NCBI RefSeq assembly: GCF_003432065.1
Contig: NZ_QWDE01000001.1
Coordinates: 1,364,001 to 1,428,000 of the forward strand
Origin: Mucilaginibacter terrenus
GTDB lineage: Bacteria; Bacteroidota; Bacteroidia; Sphingobacteriales; Sphingobacteriaceae
Length of the DNA: 64,000 bases
Direction of reading: 5' to 3'
Shown: positions 1 through 8,050 of the stretch, piece by piece
Layout: every line of letters begins with the position of its first letter
Numbering within the stretch: position 1 is the stretch's first letter
Notes under the pieces: generated by a model
What the model saw: the letters and a program-made list of their open reading frames with translations, nothing else
Databases searched by the model: none
Told to the model about the DNA's origin: nothing
Position numbers and translations under genes: made by a program

Positions 1-647
1 TCATGATTAGGTGCGCTGGAGATACTATATTGGCGGGCCTGGTTAAGCTTTAATTCCGGTAGGAAGGTACGCAGGCTAATAAACTGGCCCGCCTGGTGTT
101 TAGCCACCTTGCCACCATCTGAAGGGTACAGATAGAAGGATGTGATCTCATCTGATTCGGCAATTTTTTTCTGTACAACAAATGGCCGCCAGCCCGTCCA
201 CCCGTATTTTGTATTTATTTTCTGTTGGAATATACCCGCCTCATGACCACTCATCAAGGCGGCTAACTGCTGGTAAGCAGCTGTCCAGGCACCTACTATA
301 GCTGGTGTAGCAGCTTCGCCTAACACTTCCTGAATTGAGGCGATCAGGTGTTTTCCTACGATAATGTAATGCTCCGGCCGAATATCCAGGCTCACATGTT
401 TATGCCCAATTCGGTCCACCACCGGTAACAAAACCAGCGGGTTGGCAATATTCTCTGCATAAGCCAGCACAGCCAGCGCAAGCGCTGTTTGCTGTTTATC
501 ACTTTTCTGATTGCCCATATTAAACAAGTTTTTCAGTTCCGGGTGATGCGTAAACATGCGGTTATAAAAATATTTGGTAAGTAGAACCCCGTTTTCCTTT
601 AATATGGGAACGGTTGCGGTAATGAGAGCTTTTTGATCTGTTGTCAT
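1..647 (-). CDS. hmp: Flavohemoglobin (nitric oxide dioxygenase), 5' part only
   Basis: The reading frame begins at the ATG at 647 and runs off the left edge of the window (215 codons visible). The product starts with a globin domain (residues about 1-135, with the F-helix type stretch VSLDIRPEHY and the segment GEAATPAIVGAWTAAY typical of Hmp) and continues into the FAD-binding domain, where RQYSISSAPNH matches the RxYSxSS flavin motif. Flavohemoglobins convert NO to nitrate in the cytoplasm using O2 and NAD(P)H. The gene diverges from an NsrR-like regulator, the classical partner of hmp. The NAD-binding C-terminal third lies outside the window. Family assignment is firm; its regulation is inferred. 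Confidence 0.93.
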   Translation of the reverse strand, partial: MTTDQKALITATVPILKENGVLLTKYFYNRMFTHHPELKNLFNMGNQKSDKQQTALALAVLAYAENIANPLVLLPVVDRIGHKHVSLDIRPEHYIIVGKHLIASIQEVLGEAATPAIVGAWTAAYQQLAALMSGHEAGIFQQKINTKYGWTGWRPFVVQKKIAESDEITSFYLYPSDGGKVAKHQAGQFISLRTFLPELKLNQARQYSISSAPNH

Positions 648-666
648 AATAATATATTAATACCTT

Positions 667-759
667 TTTATCCTTTATTTAATGTTATAAATCATTTGTG
701 GTTGATCAACAGGACAAATCTATGCACTAAAATAATAAAAGACAAATTTATCCTTTATT
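667..759. repeat. Duplicated 13-bp element, candidate NsrR operator pair
   Basis: The 13-mer TTTATCCTTTATT occurs twice on the plus strand, at 667-679 and 747-759, in the 139-bp spacer between hmp and the Rrf2 regulator. The second copy is also the right arm of an imperfect palindrome, AATAAAAGA-N8-TCCTTTATT (734-759, one mismatch). The first copy lies between the predicted hmp promoter and its start codon; the second overlaps the hmp -33 box. Both positions suit repression by the divergently encoded Rrf2 protein. Binding is an inference. Confidence 0.5.
715..746 (-). promoter_or_regulatory. Predicted hmp promoter (Bacteroidota type)
   Basis: On the minus strand TTTG (746-743) is followed 20 nt later by TAGATTTG (722-715). 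This fits the Bacteroidota sigma-factor consensus TTTG/TTG-N19-21-TAnnTTTG. It would give an hmp 5' leader of roughly 60 nt that contains the first 13-bp operator-like element. Confidence 0.5.
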
Positions 760-768
760 ATTTTTTCT

Positions 769-776
769 TATCTTTG
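769..776 (+). promoter_or_regulatory. Predicted -7 box for the Rrf2 regulator gene
   Basis: TATCTTTG matches the Bacteroidota -7 consensus TAnnTTTG and lies 10 bp before the ATG at 787, so any leader would be very short. No good -33 box is seen at the expected spacing. Confidence 0.35.
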
Positions 777-786
777 CTTTCACATT

Positions 787-1224
787 ATGGCGATATTTTC
801 AAAAACATGCGAATACGGAATCAAGGCGGTGCTATTTATTGCTCATACCGGCGTACAGGGGCGTAAAGTCGGCATCAAAGAGATTGCTGCCGGTATTGAT
901 TCACCAGAGTTCTTCCTGGCCAAGATACTTCAGAATATTAGCCGTAAAGGGATTGTCAATTCATTTAAGGGCCCTAATGGTGGCTTTTATATCACAGATG
1001 AAAGTTTAAAACGTCCAATTAGTGATATTGTAGAGGCTATAGATGGAGATGGTCTTTTCAGGGGTTGTGCTTTGGGTCTTAAACAATGTTCGGAGATCAA
1101 TCCCTGTCCTTTACATGAAGAATTCAAGGTCATCAGAACACGTATTTACGATATGCTGCATACCATCAATATTGACCAGTTCAATCAAGAATTAATGAGT
1201 GGTATGTTATCTCTGAAAAAATAA
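787..1224 (+). CDS. nsrR: Rrf2-family regulator, NsrR-like Fe-S nitric-oxide sensor
   Basis: A 145-residue protein with the Rrf2 winged-helix pattern: FSKTCEYGIKAVLFIA at the N-terminus, then a recognition region ending in KGPNGGFYI. The C-terminal half has three closely spaced cysteines (C-x6-C-x5-C, in GCALGLKQC then NPCPLH), the arrangement that binds the Fe-S cluster in NsrR-type members. Nitrosylation of that cluster relieves repression of NO-detoxification genes. The adjacent divergent hmp supports NsrR over IscR, whose targets (isc/suf) are absent here. The exact ligand set is inferred from spacing. Confidence 0.82.
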   Translation: MAIFSKTCEYGIKAVLFIAHTGVQGRKVGIKEIAAGIDSPEFFLAKILQNISRKGIVNSFKGPNGGFYITDESLKRPISDIVEAIDGDGLFRGCALGLKQCSEINPCPLHEEFKVIRTRIYDMLHTINIDQFNQELMSGMLSLKK

Positions 1225-1313
1225 CAATTCAACGTAGAACATTGAAGTAATACAGTGATTGACCAAATGCGTGTTATCATGCGAACAGAAATAACCTAAT
1301 TTATGATTTTAAA

Positions 1314-1337
1314 CAGTTCCCGGTCTGCCGGGAACTG
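1314..1337 (-). terminator. Hairpin after lanthipeptide precursor 1
   Basis: Perfect 10-bp stem CAGTTCCCGG/CCGGGAACTG with a 4-nt loop, 7 nt past the stop codon of the precursor gene in the minus direction and followed by an AU-rich run. Probably a Rho-independent terminator that makes the precursor gene monocistronic. Confidence 0.7.
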
Positions 1338-1343
1338 CTACTT

Positions 1344-1571
1344 TTAACATCCACAAGCTGAAAAGCAACTGCCGAGAGCAGTAGTTGCGCCTACACATCC
1401 CTGTGGATTACCACTCCCAGCAGTTGATCCGCAATGAACGACCTGACTAATGTAGCCGCTTCCCCCAAGTACGTTCAACATGCTTTCCGTATTCAGGTCA
1501 CTAATTTTGTCCTTGAATAAAGAAAGTTTTTTTAATTGCAGTTTTTCACGGTTTAATTGTATTTTTCTCAT
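1344..1571 (-). CDS. Class I lanthipeptide precursor 1 (double-glycine leader)
   Basis: A 75-residue peptide starting at the ATG at 1571; the longer frame up to 1607 would add 12 residues not shared with its paralogue at 15029-15247. The leader (residues 1-37) is Lys/Leu-rich and ends in MLNVLGG, a double-glycine site for the C39 protease of the cluster exporter. The 38-residue core begins SGYISQVVHC and contains five Cys and several Ser/Thr, enough for several (methyl)lanthionine rings. It matches the Bacteroidota class I lanthipeptide type (TIGR04149-like) by pattern. The leader is identical to that of precursor 2 at 29 of 37 positions. It lies more than 6 kb from lanB, at the far edge of the cluster. 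Confidence 0.88.
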   Translation of the reverse strand: MRKIQLNREKLQLKKLSLFKDKISDLNTESMLNVLGGSGYISQVVHCGSTAGSGNPQGCVGATTALGSCFSACGC

Positions 1572-1581
1572 AATGGTAACA

Positions 1582-1728
1582 CCACTTTTTAAGTGGTCAA
1601 CTTTCAATTACCTCCCCTGTCTCTCGCCATGGATCGGATGTTCAGCGTCGCTTTGAAGTGTGCAAATCACTCCCCCTTCTTTATCTTTGGGCAAAGAGGT
1701 TACTCCCGCATTGTCGGCCAACAATATT
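1582..1728 (-). promoter_or_regulatory. Conserved structured leader upstream of precursor 1
   Basis: This stretch aligns over its whole length with the region upstream of precursor 2 (15254-15405), although the two loci are 13.7 kb apart. Shared blocks on the plus strand are TTCAGCGTCGCTT (1641-1653, identical), AAGTGTGCAA, CTTTGGGCAA and TGTCGGCC. On the transcript, small hairpins are possible: AGTG/CACT, CTTTG/CAAAG, and next to the start codon CCACTT-AAA-AAGTGG. The other copy keeps that last stem as CCACGT/ATGTGG with substitutions tolerated by wobble pairing. No known riboswitch class was recognised. It may be a cis-acting RNA or a shared promoter/operator. Confidence 0.6.
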
Positions 1729-1740
1729 CTTTTTAATCTA

Positions 1741-2142
1741 TTACATCAATTAATTTAGTTTCACTGATTGAACCTTGAACTAACGAATCCAAGGTGTTAA
1801 CCATTAATTAATTAACTTACATGATATAAATTTAAAATATCAATCTAATAAAAACAAACAAAAAAGTTATATTTAATCATAAAATTAAATATCAAATAAT
1901 AAATTAAAGGATATGGGGGTCAGGCCATTAAAAACCTAGTTGTGAGGCGAGTTAAGGATTACAATCAAAGAAAAAATACCTACAATTATTCGCCATTTAA
2001 CCTAAACTTAATTAAAGCCCTTATATTATTAGACGATATTAAATTGAACGTTTGTAGATGACTACCTTGAAAAGATCTCATATCCGAGCTACTTGGATCA
2101 GAAATCACAGGATTAGATATATAAAATATAAAAACCTCTAGA
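1741..2142. other. AT-rich spacer without recognised gene
   Basis: Very AT-rich divergent spacer between precursor 1 (minus) and the MG2/TonB-plug gene (plus). It presumably carries both promoters, but no convincing paired -33/-7 boxes were identified. The overlapping minus-strand frame at 1986-2192 has no recognisable content and is not called. Confidence 0.5.
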
Positions 2143-4515
2143 ATGCGCTTCCTTCTTATCCAAATACTCCTTTTAACCGCTACTACAGCCAAAGTATCCG
2201 CGCAAAATACTTCATTCTCAGAAATGGTAAATACTCAGGCCAAAAATCGTGAAAAGATTTATATCCATTTTAACCAGGATCGGTATTTTAAGGGGGATAC
2301 AGTATGGTTCAAGGCTTATTTATTTACCGACGGCAGGCCGTCTAACACGAGTAAAAACTTTTATTTAGAACTGCTTAATTCGTCAGGACAAGTTAGCAGC
2401 CGTTTTACAGCGCCAATAATAGCATCAACCTCGTCGGGCTTCGCCGTTATATCAGCCAACGATGGGGATCTGGTGACTCAATGCCGTGCTTATACCGTTG
2501 CAACCCTTAATGGAGATACGAGCCTTCTTTATAAAAAAACACTGCAGATTTTGAACCGGGTACAAAGTTCAGACGCAAAGATACATGTGAACGCATCTGC
2601 AAAATTCCTTCCGGAAGGCGGCAACTGGGTAGCCGGCCTGCCTACCGTACTTGCATTTAAGATTACCGGCGACAATGAATTCCCATTAGAAGCGGAAGGG
2701 AGGATTAAAGACCAAAATGGCAAGGACGTCGCGGAATTCGCTACCGTTCATGATGGCATGGGTAGTTGTACGATTATCCCGCGTAATAATTACTCCTATA
2801 CAGCAATCTGGCAAACGAAAGACGGGCAACATCACAGTACTAAGCTTCCTCCAGTTTTGGAACAGGGCGTTGTCCTACAAGTTAGCGCTGCAAGCAACAG
2901 CAGAAAAGTTGCTTTGTTCCGGACTAACCAGGTTGGGGAGGAAGATAGAACGCTCAGCCTTCTTGCCGTACTAAACGGTACCGTGGTATACCAGTCAATT
3001 GTACACCTGGAGCATGAAACAAGCGCCCGAATCACCATACCAACCGCCGGGTTGCCCACGGGAATACTATACCTAACCGTTTTTAATTCCAAACAGCAGC
3101 CGTTGACTGAAAGAATTTCTTTTGTAAACAACGACAATTATGGTTTTGAGGTCAAAGCGTTGCCCGAAAGTCTCCGGAAAGAAAAGCGCTCACGAAATAA
3201 GATAACCTTATTTAAGCCGGACTCTTTAAGAGCAAACCTATCAATATCGGTAACCGATGCGGAATTTGCAGATGGCTCATCCGATGCGGATAATATCATC
3301 ACGCATTTATTGCTGACGGGCGACCTTCACGGGAAAATATATCAGCCCGGTTATTATTTTAGAAATCGGGAAGATTCTACAATTAGAAACCTGGATCTGG
3401 TTATGTTGACAAACGGCTGGCGAAAGTATAAATGGACTGCCGCACCCCTACCGCAAAACCCGTTAATTGAATCAGAATATCTCACGATAAGTGGTAAACT
3501 ACAAGATGCGTTCAAGGGAACATCTTCAAAAGAAGCTGCGATTAACGGCATTATTACTCCTGCAGATGGTGAAAGTGCCCTGCTGGATTTCTCAGAAACC
3601 AAGAACGGTGGCTTCTATAAAGCGGGCGTAATTTTTTACGGGGAAGGTTCAGTTATGTTCAAATTTAGCTCAAACCGAAACAGAACCGCAACTGTATTGC
3701 CGATCGAGCTTTCTAATGGTCTACTTCCATCCTACCCGTTCAAAATAAACGCTGCAGCGGAAATACTTAAGATGACAGCGTTTGAACGCAAGGATACTCT
3801 GCCCCCAAAATATGATCTTCTTCATTCCGGACCAAGAAATCACGTCCTTGATGAAGTGGTGATCAAGGGGACGGCTTCAACAAATATGGAAGCGCTTGAT
3901 AAAAAATATACACAAGGGCTTTTCAGAGGTGGCATTTCTCGGAATATTGATTTAGGCAGTGACCCAAAGTCAATCAATTATCTTAGCTTTTTTCAATATT
4001 TGCAAATGAATATACCGGGATTACAGATATCCGGTGCAACATCTTTGGCACCAGGCATCACTTGGCGTAAGGCACCAGTGAAATTTTATCTCAACAATAA
4101 CGAATCTTCCCCAGCTGATATCAGAGCACTTCCAATGGCCGAAATGGATTACGTTAAAATTTATGATCCGTCACAAGGTGGCATTTTTCAGAGCGAAGGT
4201 GGTGTCATTGCTGTTTACAGCAAAGGCGGCAGGGGTATAAGGAACAGTGCAGATAATTCCCCAAGGTCAAAAATCACGGGGTATAGCCCTGTTAAAGAGT
4301 TCTATATGCCCGAGCCCGCAACCGAATTAACGGCTGCAAACGACGTTGTGGATAATCGGTCAACCTTGCTATGGAAGCCTAACGTGCTCTTTGATGAAAA
4401 AACCCATAAGCTGGAACTCCCCTTTTTTTATAACGGCTTTACCAAAAAGCTTAAAATCGTGCTCGAGGGAATAAATGCTGCCGGGAAGATGGTTCATTTC
4501 GAGCGGGTCTACTGA
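2143..4515 (+). CDS. MG2/TonB-plug hybrid protein of the lanthipeptide cluster
   Basis: A 790-residue protein with a signal peptide (residues 1-20, cut near VSAQN). The segment KIYIHFNQDRYFKGDTVWFK is the start of a macroglobulin MG2-type beta domain as found in Bacteroidota outer-membrane proteins. Further beta-rich domains follow. From about residue 565 (LDEVVIKG) to 700 there is a TonB-receptor plug-like domain (YLQMNIPGLQI; MAEMDYVKIYDPSQGG; GGVIAVYSKGG), but no 22-strand barrel follows. It is therefore not a complete TonB-dependent receptor. It is divergent from precursor 1 and convergent with the HlyD gene. A role in export, surface display or self-protection at the outer membrane is inferred only from location. 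Confidence 0.7.
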   Translation: MRFLLIQILLLTATTAKVSAQNTSFSEMVNTQAKNREKIYIHFNQDRYFKGDTVWFKAYLFTDGRPSNTSKNFYLELLNSSGQVSSRFTAPIIASTSSGFAVISANDGDLVTQCRAYTVATLNGDTSLLYKKTLQILNRVQSSDAKIHVNASAKFLPEGGNWVAGLPTVLAFKITGDNEFPLEAEGRIKDQNGKDVAEFATVHDGMGSCTIIPRNNYSYTAIWQTKDGQHHSTKLPPVLEQGVVLQVSAASNSRKVALFRTNQVGEEDRTLSLLAVLNGTVVYQSIVHLEHETSARITIPTAGLPTGILYLTVFNSKQQPLTERISFVNNDNYGFEVKALPESLRKEKRSRNKITLFKPDSLRANLSISVTDAEFADGSSDADNIITHLLLTGDLHGKIYQPGYYFRNREDSTIRNLDLVMLTNGWRKYKWTAAPLPQNPLIESEYLTISGKLQDAFKGTSSKEAAINGIITPADGESALLDFSETKNGGFYKAGVIFYGEGSVMFKFSSNRNRTATVLPIELSNGLLPSYPFKINAAAEILKMTAFERKDTLPPKYDLLHSGPRNHVLDEVVIKGTASTNMEALDKKYTQGLFRGGISRNIDLGSDPKSINYLSFFQYLQMNIPGLQISGATSLAPGITWRKAPVKFYLNNNESSPADIRALPMAEMDYVKIYDPSQGGIFQSEGGVIAVYSKGGRGIRNSADNSPRSKITGYSPVKEFYMPEPATELTAANDVVDNRSTLLWKPNVLFDEKTHKLELPFFYNGFTKKLKIVLEGINAAGKMVHFERVY

Positions 4516-4533
4516 TCCTTTTTAAGCTTTCTG

Positions 4534-5826
4534 TTATTTCGAACCTACTTTTCCATACAAGACATTGAAAATGCGCTGCAATACACTTTGATCGCTTGTT
4601 TTGAATTCCGCGACACCACTGCTTAATGTTCTCGGGTCAATCTTCTTTCTTCTCGTGGTAACAAACCCGTCTTTAAGCTCCAATTCAACAGCGTAGAAAT
4701 TATCCATTGTTACGTTGGATATCTTTTTTACCGTTGCTTTCAAGGCGCCAAATTCTTCAAAAGGATATTCCTGGAGTTTGAGTAATACTTCTTGTCCAGG
4801 CCGTATTTTGCCAGCTTTGAATAGTGGTAACTTGACAATTGCCTGGTACTGCGCTCGCTCGGGAACTATCATAAATACAGGGTCCCCAGCGTTCACCGTC
4901 TGACCGGTGTTTCGGATCCAAAAGTAAGTAAGGGTTCCCCTTTCCGACGACTCCAGGACATACTGCCGCTGCCAGGCTGCAATCTGTCCTCTGACGCGGC
5001 TAATTGCATCTTTTAAATTGATGATTACTTCTTTATTTCCGGTATTGTATTGTTGTCGGAGATCAGACGCATTACTTTCAACTGCTACCTGCTGCTCTTG
5101 ATTTTGCAGTAAGCTGCTGGTATTATCCGTCTTTGATATACTTTGGTTCAAAAAGGTTTTTTTTATGGTATTGTATTCACTTAGAGAAATTACCTTTGTT
5201 TTCAGTAGTACATAATTAACACTGTCCCGCCAGGCCTCCAGTTTTTGCTGATCTGCTAAGTATTTTTCTTTTACTTGAATATTATTTGTAATCTTTGAAA
5301 ATTTATCTTTCTGCGCCCGTAAATTTTCCAATTTATGGGCGAAATAATTATTAGCGACAAAGAACTTGTAATTAGCTAATGACTCTGATAAATATGCATA
5401 GTTGGGCTGAATATCTCCAACGATAAGATTTTCGGGAAGATATAATGAACGGGTTGTTTTTTTCAGGTCAACTGAACCCGAGAGTGCATTTACCACTGCT
5501 TTTAATAGTAAAACGTCGCTTGTTTTTGCTGGATTATCAATGACCGCGATGATTTGTTCCTTACTTACAGGCTCGCCATCCTTAACGTAAAGGTCAGTGA
5601 TCTTTCCAGCAGAACGTGCAACTAATTTCACCGGCGGTTCGAGAGTTGTAATAGTTACGGTTCCCGATACGATATCGGGATATTTAATAAATGAGGCGCC
5701 AGTAAGTATTCCGAAAACGATCAATCCGATCAGAATATTAGCTCCGTATAGTATCGACGGCGGAGATTGCCCTATAATGTCGTGAACCTCCTCGCTATGA
5801 TGTAAAATATCGTTTCTTTCTTCCAT
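4534..5826 (-). CDS. HlyD-family periplasmic adaptor for lanthipeptide export
   Basis: A 430-residue membrane fusion protein: one N-terminal transmembrane helix (about 30-52, ANILIGLIVFGILTGASFI), a split lipoyl/barrel domain beginning LVARSAGKITDLYVKDGE, a long alpha-helical hairpin (about 120-280) and a C-terminal beta barrel (FMIVPERAQYQAIVKLPL). Its length is normal for the family. Such proteins link an inner-membrane ABC transporter to a TolC-type channel; no TolC homologue is in the window. It follows the C39 ABC transporter gene after a 4-nt gap, so the two are almost certainly co-translated. It is the last gene of the minus-strand operon. Confidence 0.9.
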   Translation of the reverse strand: MEERNDILHHSEEVHDIIGQSPPSILYGANILIGLIVFGILTGASFIKYPDIVSGTVTITTLEPPVKLVARSAGKITDLYVKDGEPVSKEQIIAVIDNPAKTSDVLLLKAVVNALSGSVDLKKTTRSLYLPENLIVGDIQPNYAYLSESLANYKFFVANNYFAHKLENLRAQKDKFSKITNNIQVKEKYLADQQKLEAWRDSVNYVLLKTKVISLSEYNTIKKTFLNQSISKTDNTSSLLQNQEQQVAVESNASDLRQQYNTGNKEVIINLKDAISRVRGQIAAWQRQYVLESSERGTLTYFWIRNTGQTVNAGDPVFMIVPERAQYQAIVKLPLFKAGKIRPGQEVLLKLQEYPFEEFGALKATVKKISNVTMDNFYAVELELKDGFVTTRRKKIDPRTLSSGVAEFKTSDQSVLQRIFNVLYGKVGSK

Positions 5827-5830
5827 ATCG

Positions 5831-8050
5831 CTAGTTTCCCAATTCCAATTGATTTTTTACGAGTTCGAAGTATTTTCCTTTTTTTTGCGTAAGGGAATGG
5901 TGATTACCCGTCTCGACAATTTTTCCATTCTCCATCACAACAATCTGATCGGCGTGTTTAACAGTGCTCAACCGGTGCGCAATCACGACCACTGTTCTGC
6001 CTTTGAAATAGCTACTCAGGTTTTCGATGATGATCTTTTCGTTTCTGGCATCAAGGGTACTTGTTGCCTCGTCAAGGAATAAATACTTCGGATCTTTGTA
6101 GAAAGCACGCGCAAGTAAAATACGTTGTTTTTGACCGGAGCTGATGCCATTTCCGGTACTTCCAATCTTGGTTTGGTAAGCTAAAGGCAGAGAATTGATA
6201 AACTCATCAATGTTGGCCAACCTGGTCGCCTCCACAACCTTCTTTTGACTTATCTGATCCTGAACCGCAATATTTTTTGCTATGGTATCGGAGAATATGA
6301 AACCATCGGTCATTACAACACCGCACATCGATCGCCACCATTTAGGCGAAATTACCTTTAATGCAGTGCTTCCTAAATGAACACTTCCAGATAGCGGTTC
6401 GTAAAAACGGAGAAGGAGTTTCATTAACGTGGTCTTTCCACTGCCACTTGTTCCGACAATAGCGGTCGTCTTACCTAGTGGGATACTTAAGTTAATGTTG
6501 TTTAACACCAATGGTGTCCCTTCTCCGCCAAAGCGAAATGATACGTCTTCCAAGACGATAGCTGCCCGATCAGCAGCGATCTGGCCGCTTTCCAGCTCAT
6601 CGACCCATTGCAACTCATCACCCTTTTCTTCATTGTCTTTTGAGTGGATTTCACCTAATCGCTGCAAACTTAGTTTTGCGTCCTGAGCGGTCCTGAAAAA
6701 ATTTATTAATTGATCAATGGGAGAATTCATCTGCCCAGTGATATAGGAAATACTCAGCATCATACCAAAGGTTATTTGACCGTTCAAAACCTCTTTAGCC
6801 GCTATAAATGCGATCAGCAAATTTTTCAGCTGGTTGAAAAAACTAGAGCCGATAACCTGATACTGCTCTAACGAAAGACTTTTTACGCTTATTTTGAACA
6901 ATGTGGCTTGTACATGCTCCCAGCTCCAGCGGTGCATCGTTTCGCTATTGTTAAGTTTGATCTCCTGCATGCCGGTAATGATTTCGTAAATGTTGTTCTG
7001 GTTATCAGTCATTTTTTGAAATCGTTCGTAATCCAATTGCTCCCTCTTTTTTATAAAAAATAGCATCCAGGCGATTGAAAGAAGTGAACCGACAACAAAC
7101 AAAGAAAGAACCGTAAGGCTGTAAAAGCCTAAAACTATAGAGAAAACAAGAAGATTAACCAGAGAAAAAAGCGTCTGAAGTGTGGTATTGCTTAAAAATT
7201 GTTCAATTCGGACGTGGTCGTTAACACGTTGTGTAATGTCACCTAATAATTTGGTGTCAAAAAATCGAATAGGAAGCTTCATTAGCTTAATTAAAAAGTC
7301 TGATATTATCGAGATGTTTATCCTGGAGCTAATGTGCAAGAGTAACCAGCCACGAACAAGTTCTATGGAAATGCTTCCAAAAAATAAGGCGAGTTGCGCA
7401 AATAATATTAAATAAATAAAACTTATATTTTGTTGATTGATGCCATAATCTACCATACTTTGCGTTAAAAATGGCGCAATAAGAGATAGAACGCTTCCTA
7501 CTATCATACCTATGAACAGCTGTGTCACGAGCTTACGAAAAGGGGCCAAATAACGTAGTAGGTATCCTAAACCTATCCTTTTATCCCTTTCATCTTCCTT
7601 CTCAAAGAAGCGCGGGCTGGGTTCCAGCAAAAGAACAATACCGGAATCCTTATCTTTGTTGGCCCAACATTCCAAGAACACTTTTTTGCTAACTTTTCTA
7701 AGGCCATGTCCGGGATCTACAATCTGAATAAATTTACTTTTTGAATTGTAGTTCTGCGGGGGTAGAACAACAAAATGCTTTTGGTTCCAATATAAAATGC
7801 AGGGGAGTATCGCTTCCTGATCCAACTGTTCAAAAGTCATCCTTGCTCCCAGGGTCCTGAAGCCGATCTTTTCAGCTGCCTCGCTAATCCCCTTAAGACT
7901 CACGCCCTCCCTGGTAATAAAAGAAAGATCGCGCAAAGTTTCGAGTGAAAAATGCTTTCCATAATATTTTGCGACCATCTTCAGGCAAGTTGGGCCGCAA
8001 TCCATTTGATCAAGCTGCCTGTAAACCGGAAATTTTTTGAATCCTCTCAT
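5831..8050 (-). CDS. lanT: C39 peptidase-domain ABC exporter (double-glycine leader processing)
   Basis: A 739-residue fusion. The N-terminal C39 peptidase has its nucleophile at Cys18 in QLDQMDCGPTC, the His in KHFVVL and the Asp in IVDPGHG, so the catalytic triad is intact. A six-helix ABC membrane domain (about 170-450) follows. The nucleotide-binding domain has Walker A GTSGSGKT, signature ISSGQKQR and Walker B YLFLDEAT. This class cuts leaders after GG and exports the core peptide. Its start overlaps the lanB stop by 4 nt (ATGA). The natural substrates are the two LNVLGG precursors at the cluster edges. Confidence 0.94.
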   Translation of the reverse strand: MRGFKKFPVYRQLDQMDCGPTCLKMVAKYYGKHFSLETLRDLSFITREGVSLKGISEAAEKIGFRTLGARMTFEQLDQEAILPCILYWNQKHFVVLPPQNYNSKSKFIQIVDPGHGLRKVSKKVFLECWANKDKDSGIVLLLEPSPRFFEKEDERDKRIGLGYLLRYLAPFRKLVTQLFIGMIVGSVLSLIAPFLTQSMVDYGINQQNISFIYLILFAQLALFFGSISIELVRGWLLLHISSRINISIISDFLIKLMKLPIRFFDTKLLGDITQRVNDHVRIEQFLSNTTLQTLFSLVNLLVFSIVLGFYSLTVLSLFVVGSLLSIAWMLFFIKKREQLDYERFQKMTDNQNNIYEIITGMQEIKLNNSETMHRWSWEHVQATLFKISVKSLSLEQYQVIGSSFFNQLKNLLIAFIAAKEVLNGQITFGMMLSISYITGQMNSPIDQLINFFRTAQDAKLSLQRLGEIHSKDNEEKGDELQWVDELESGQIAADRAAIVLEDVSFRFGGEGTPLVLNNINLSIPLGKTTAIVGTSGSGKTTLMKLLLRFYEPLSGSVHLGSTALKVISPKWWRSMCGVVMTDGFIFSDTIAKNIAVQDQISQKKVVEATRLANIDEFINSLPLAYQTKIGSTGNGISSGQKQRILLARAFYKDPKYLFLDEATSTLDARNEKIIIENLSSYFKGRTVVVIAHRLSTVKHADQIVVMENGKIVETGNHHSLTQKKGKYFELVKNQLELGN

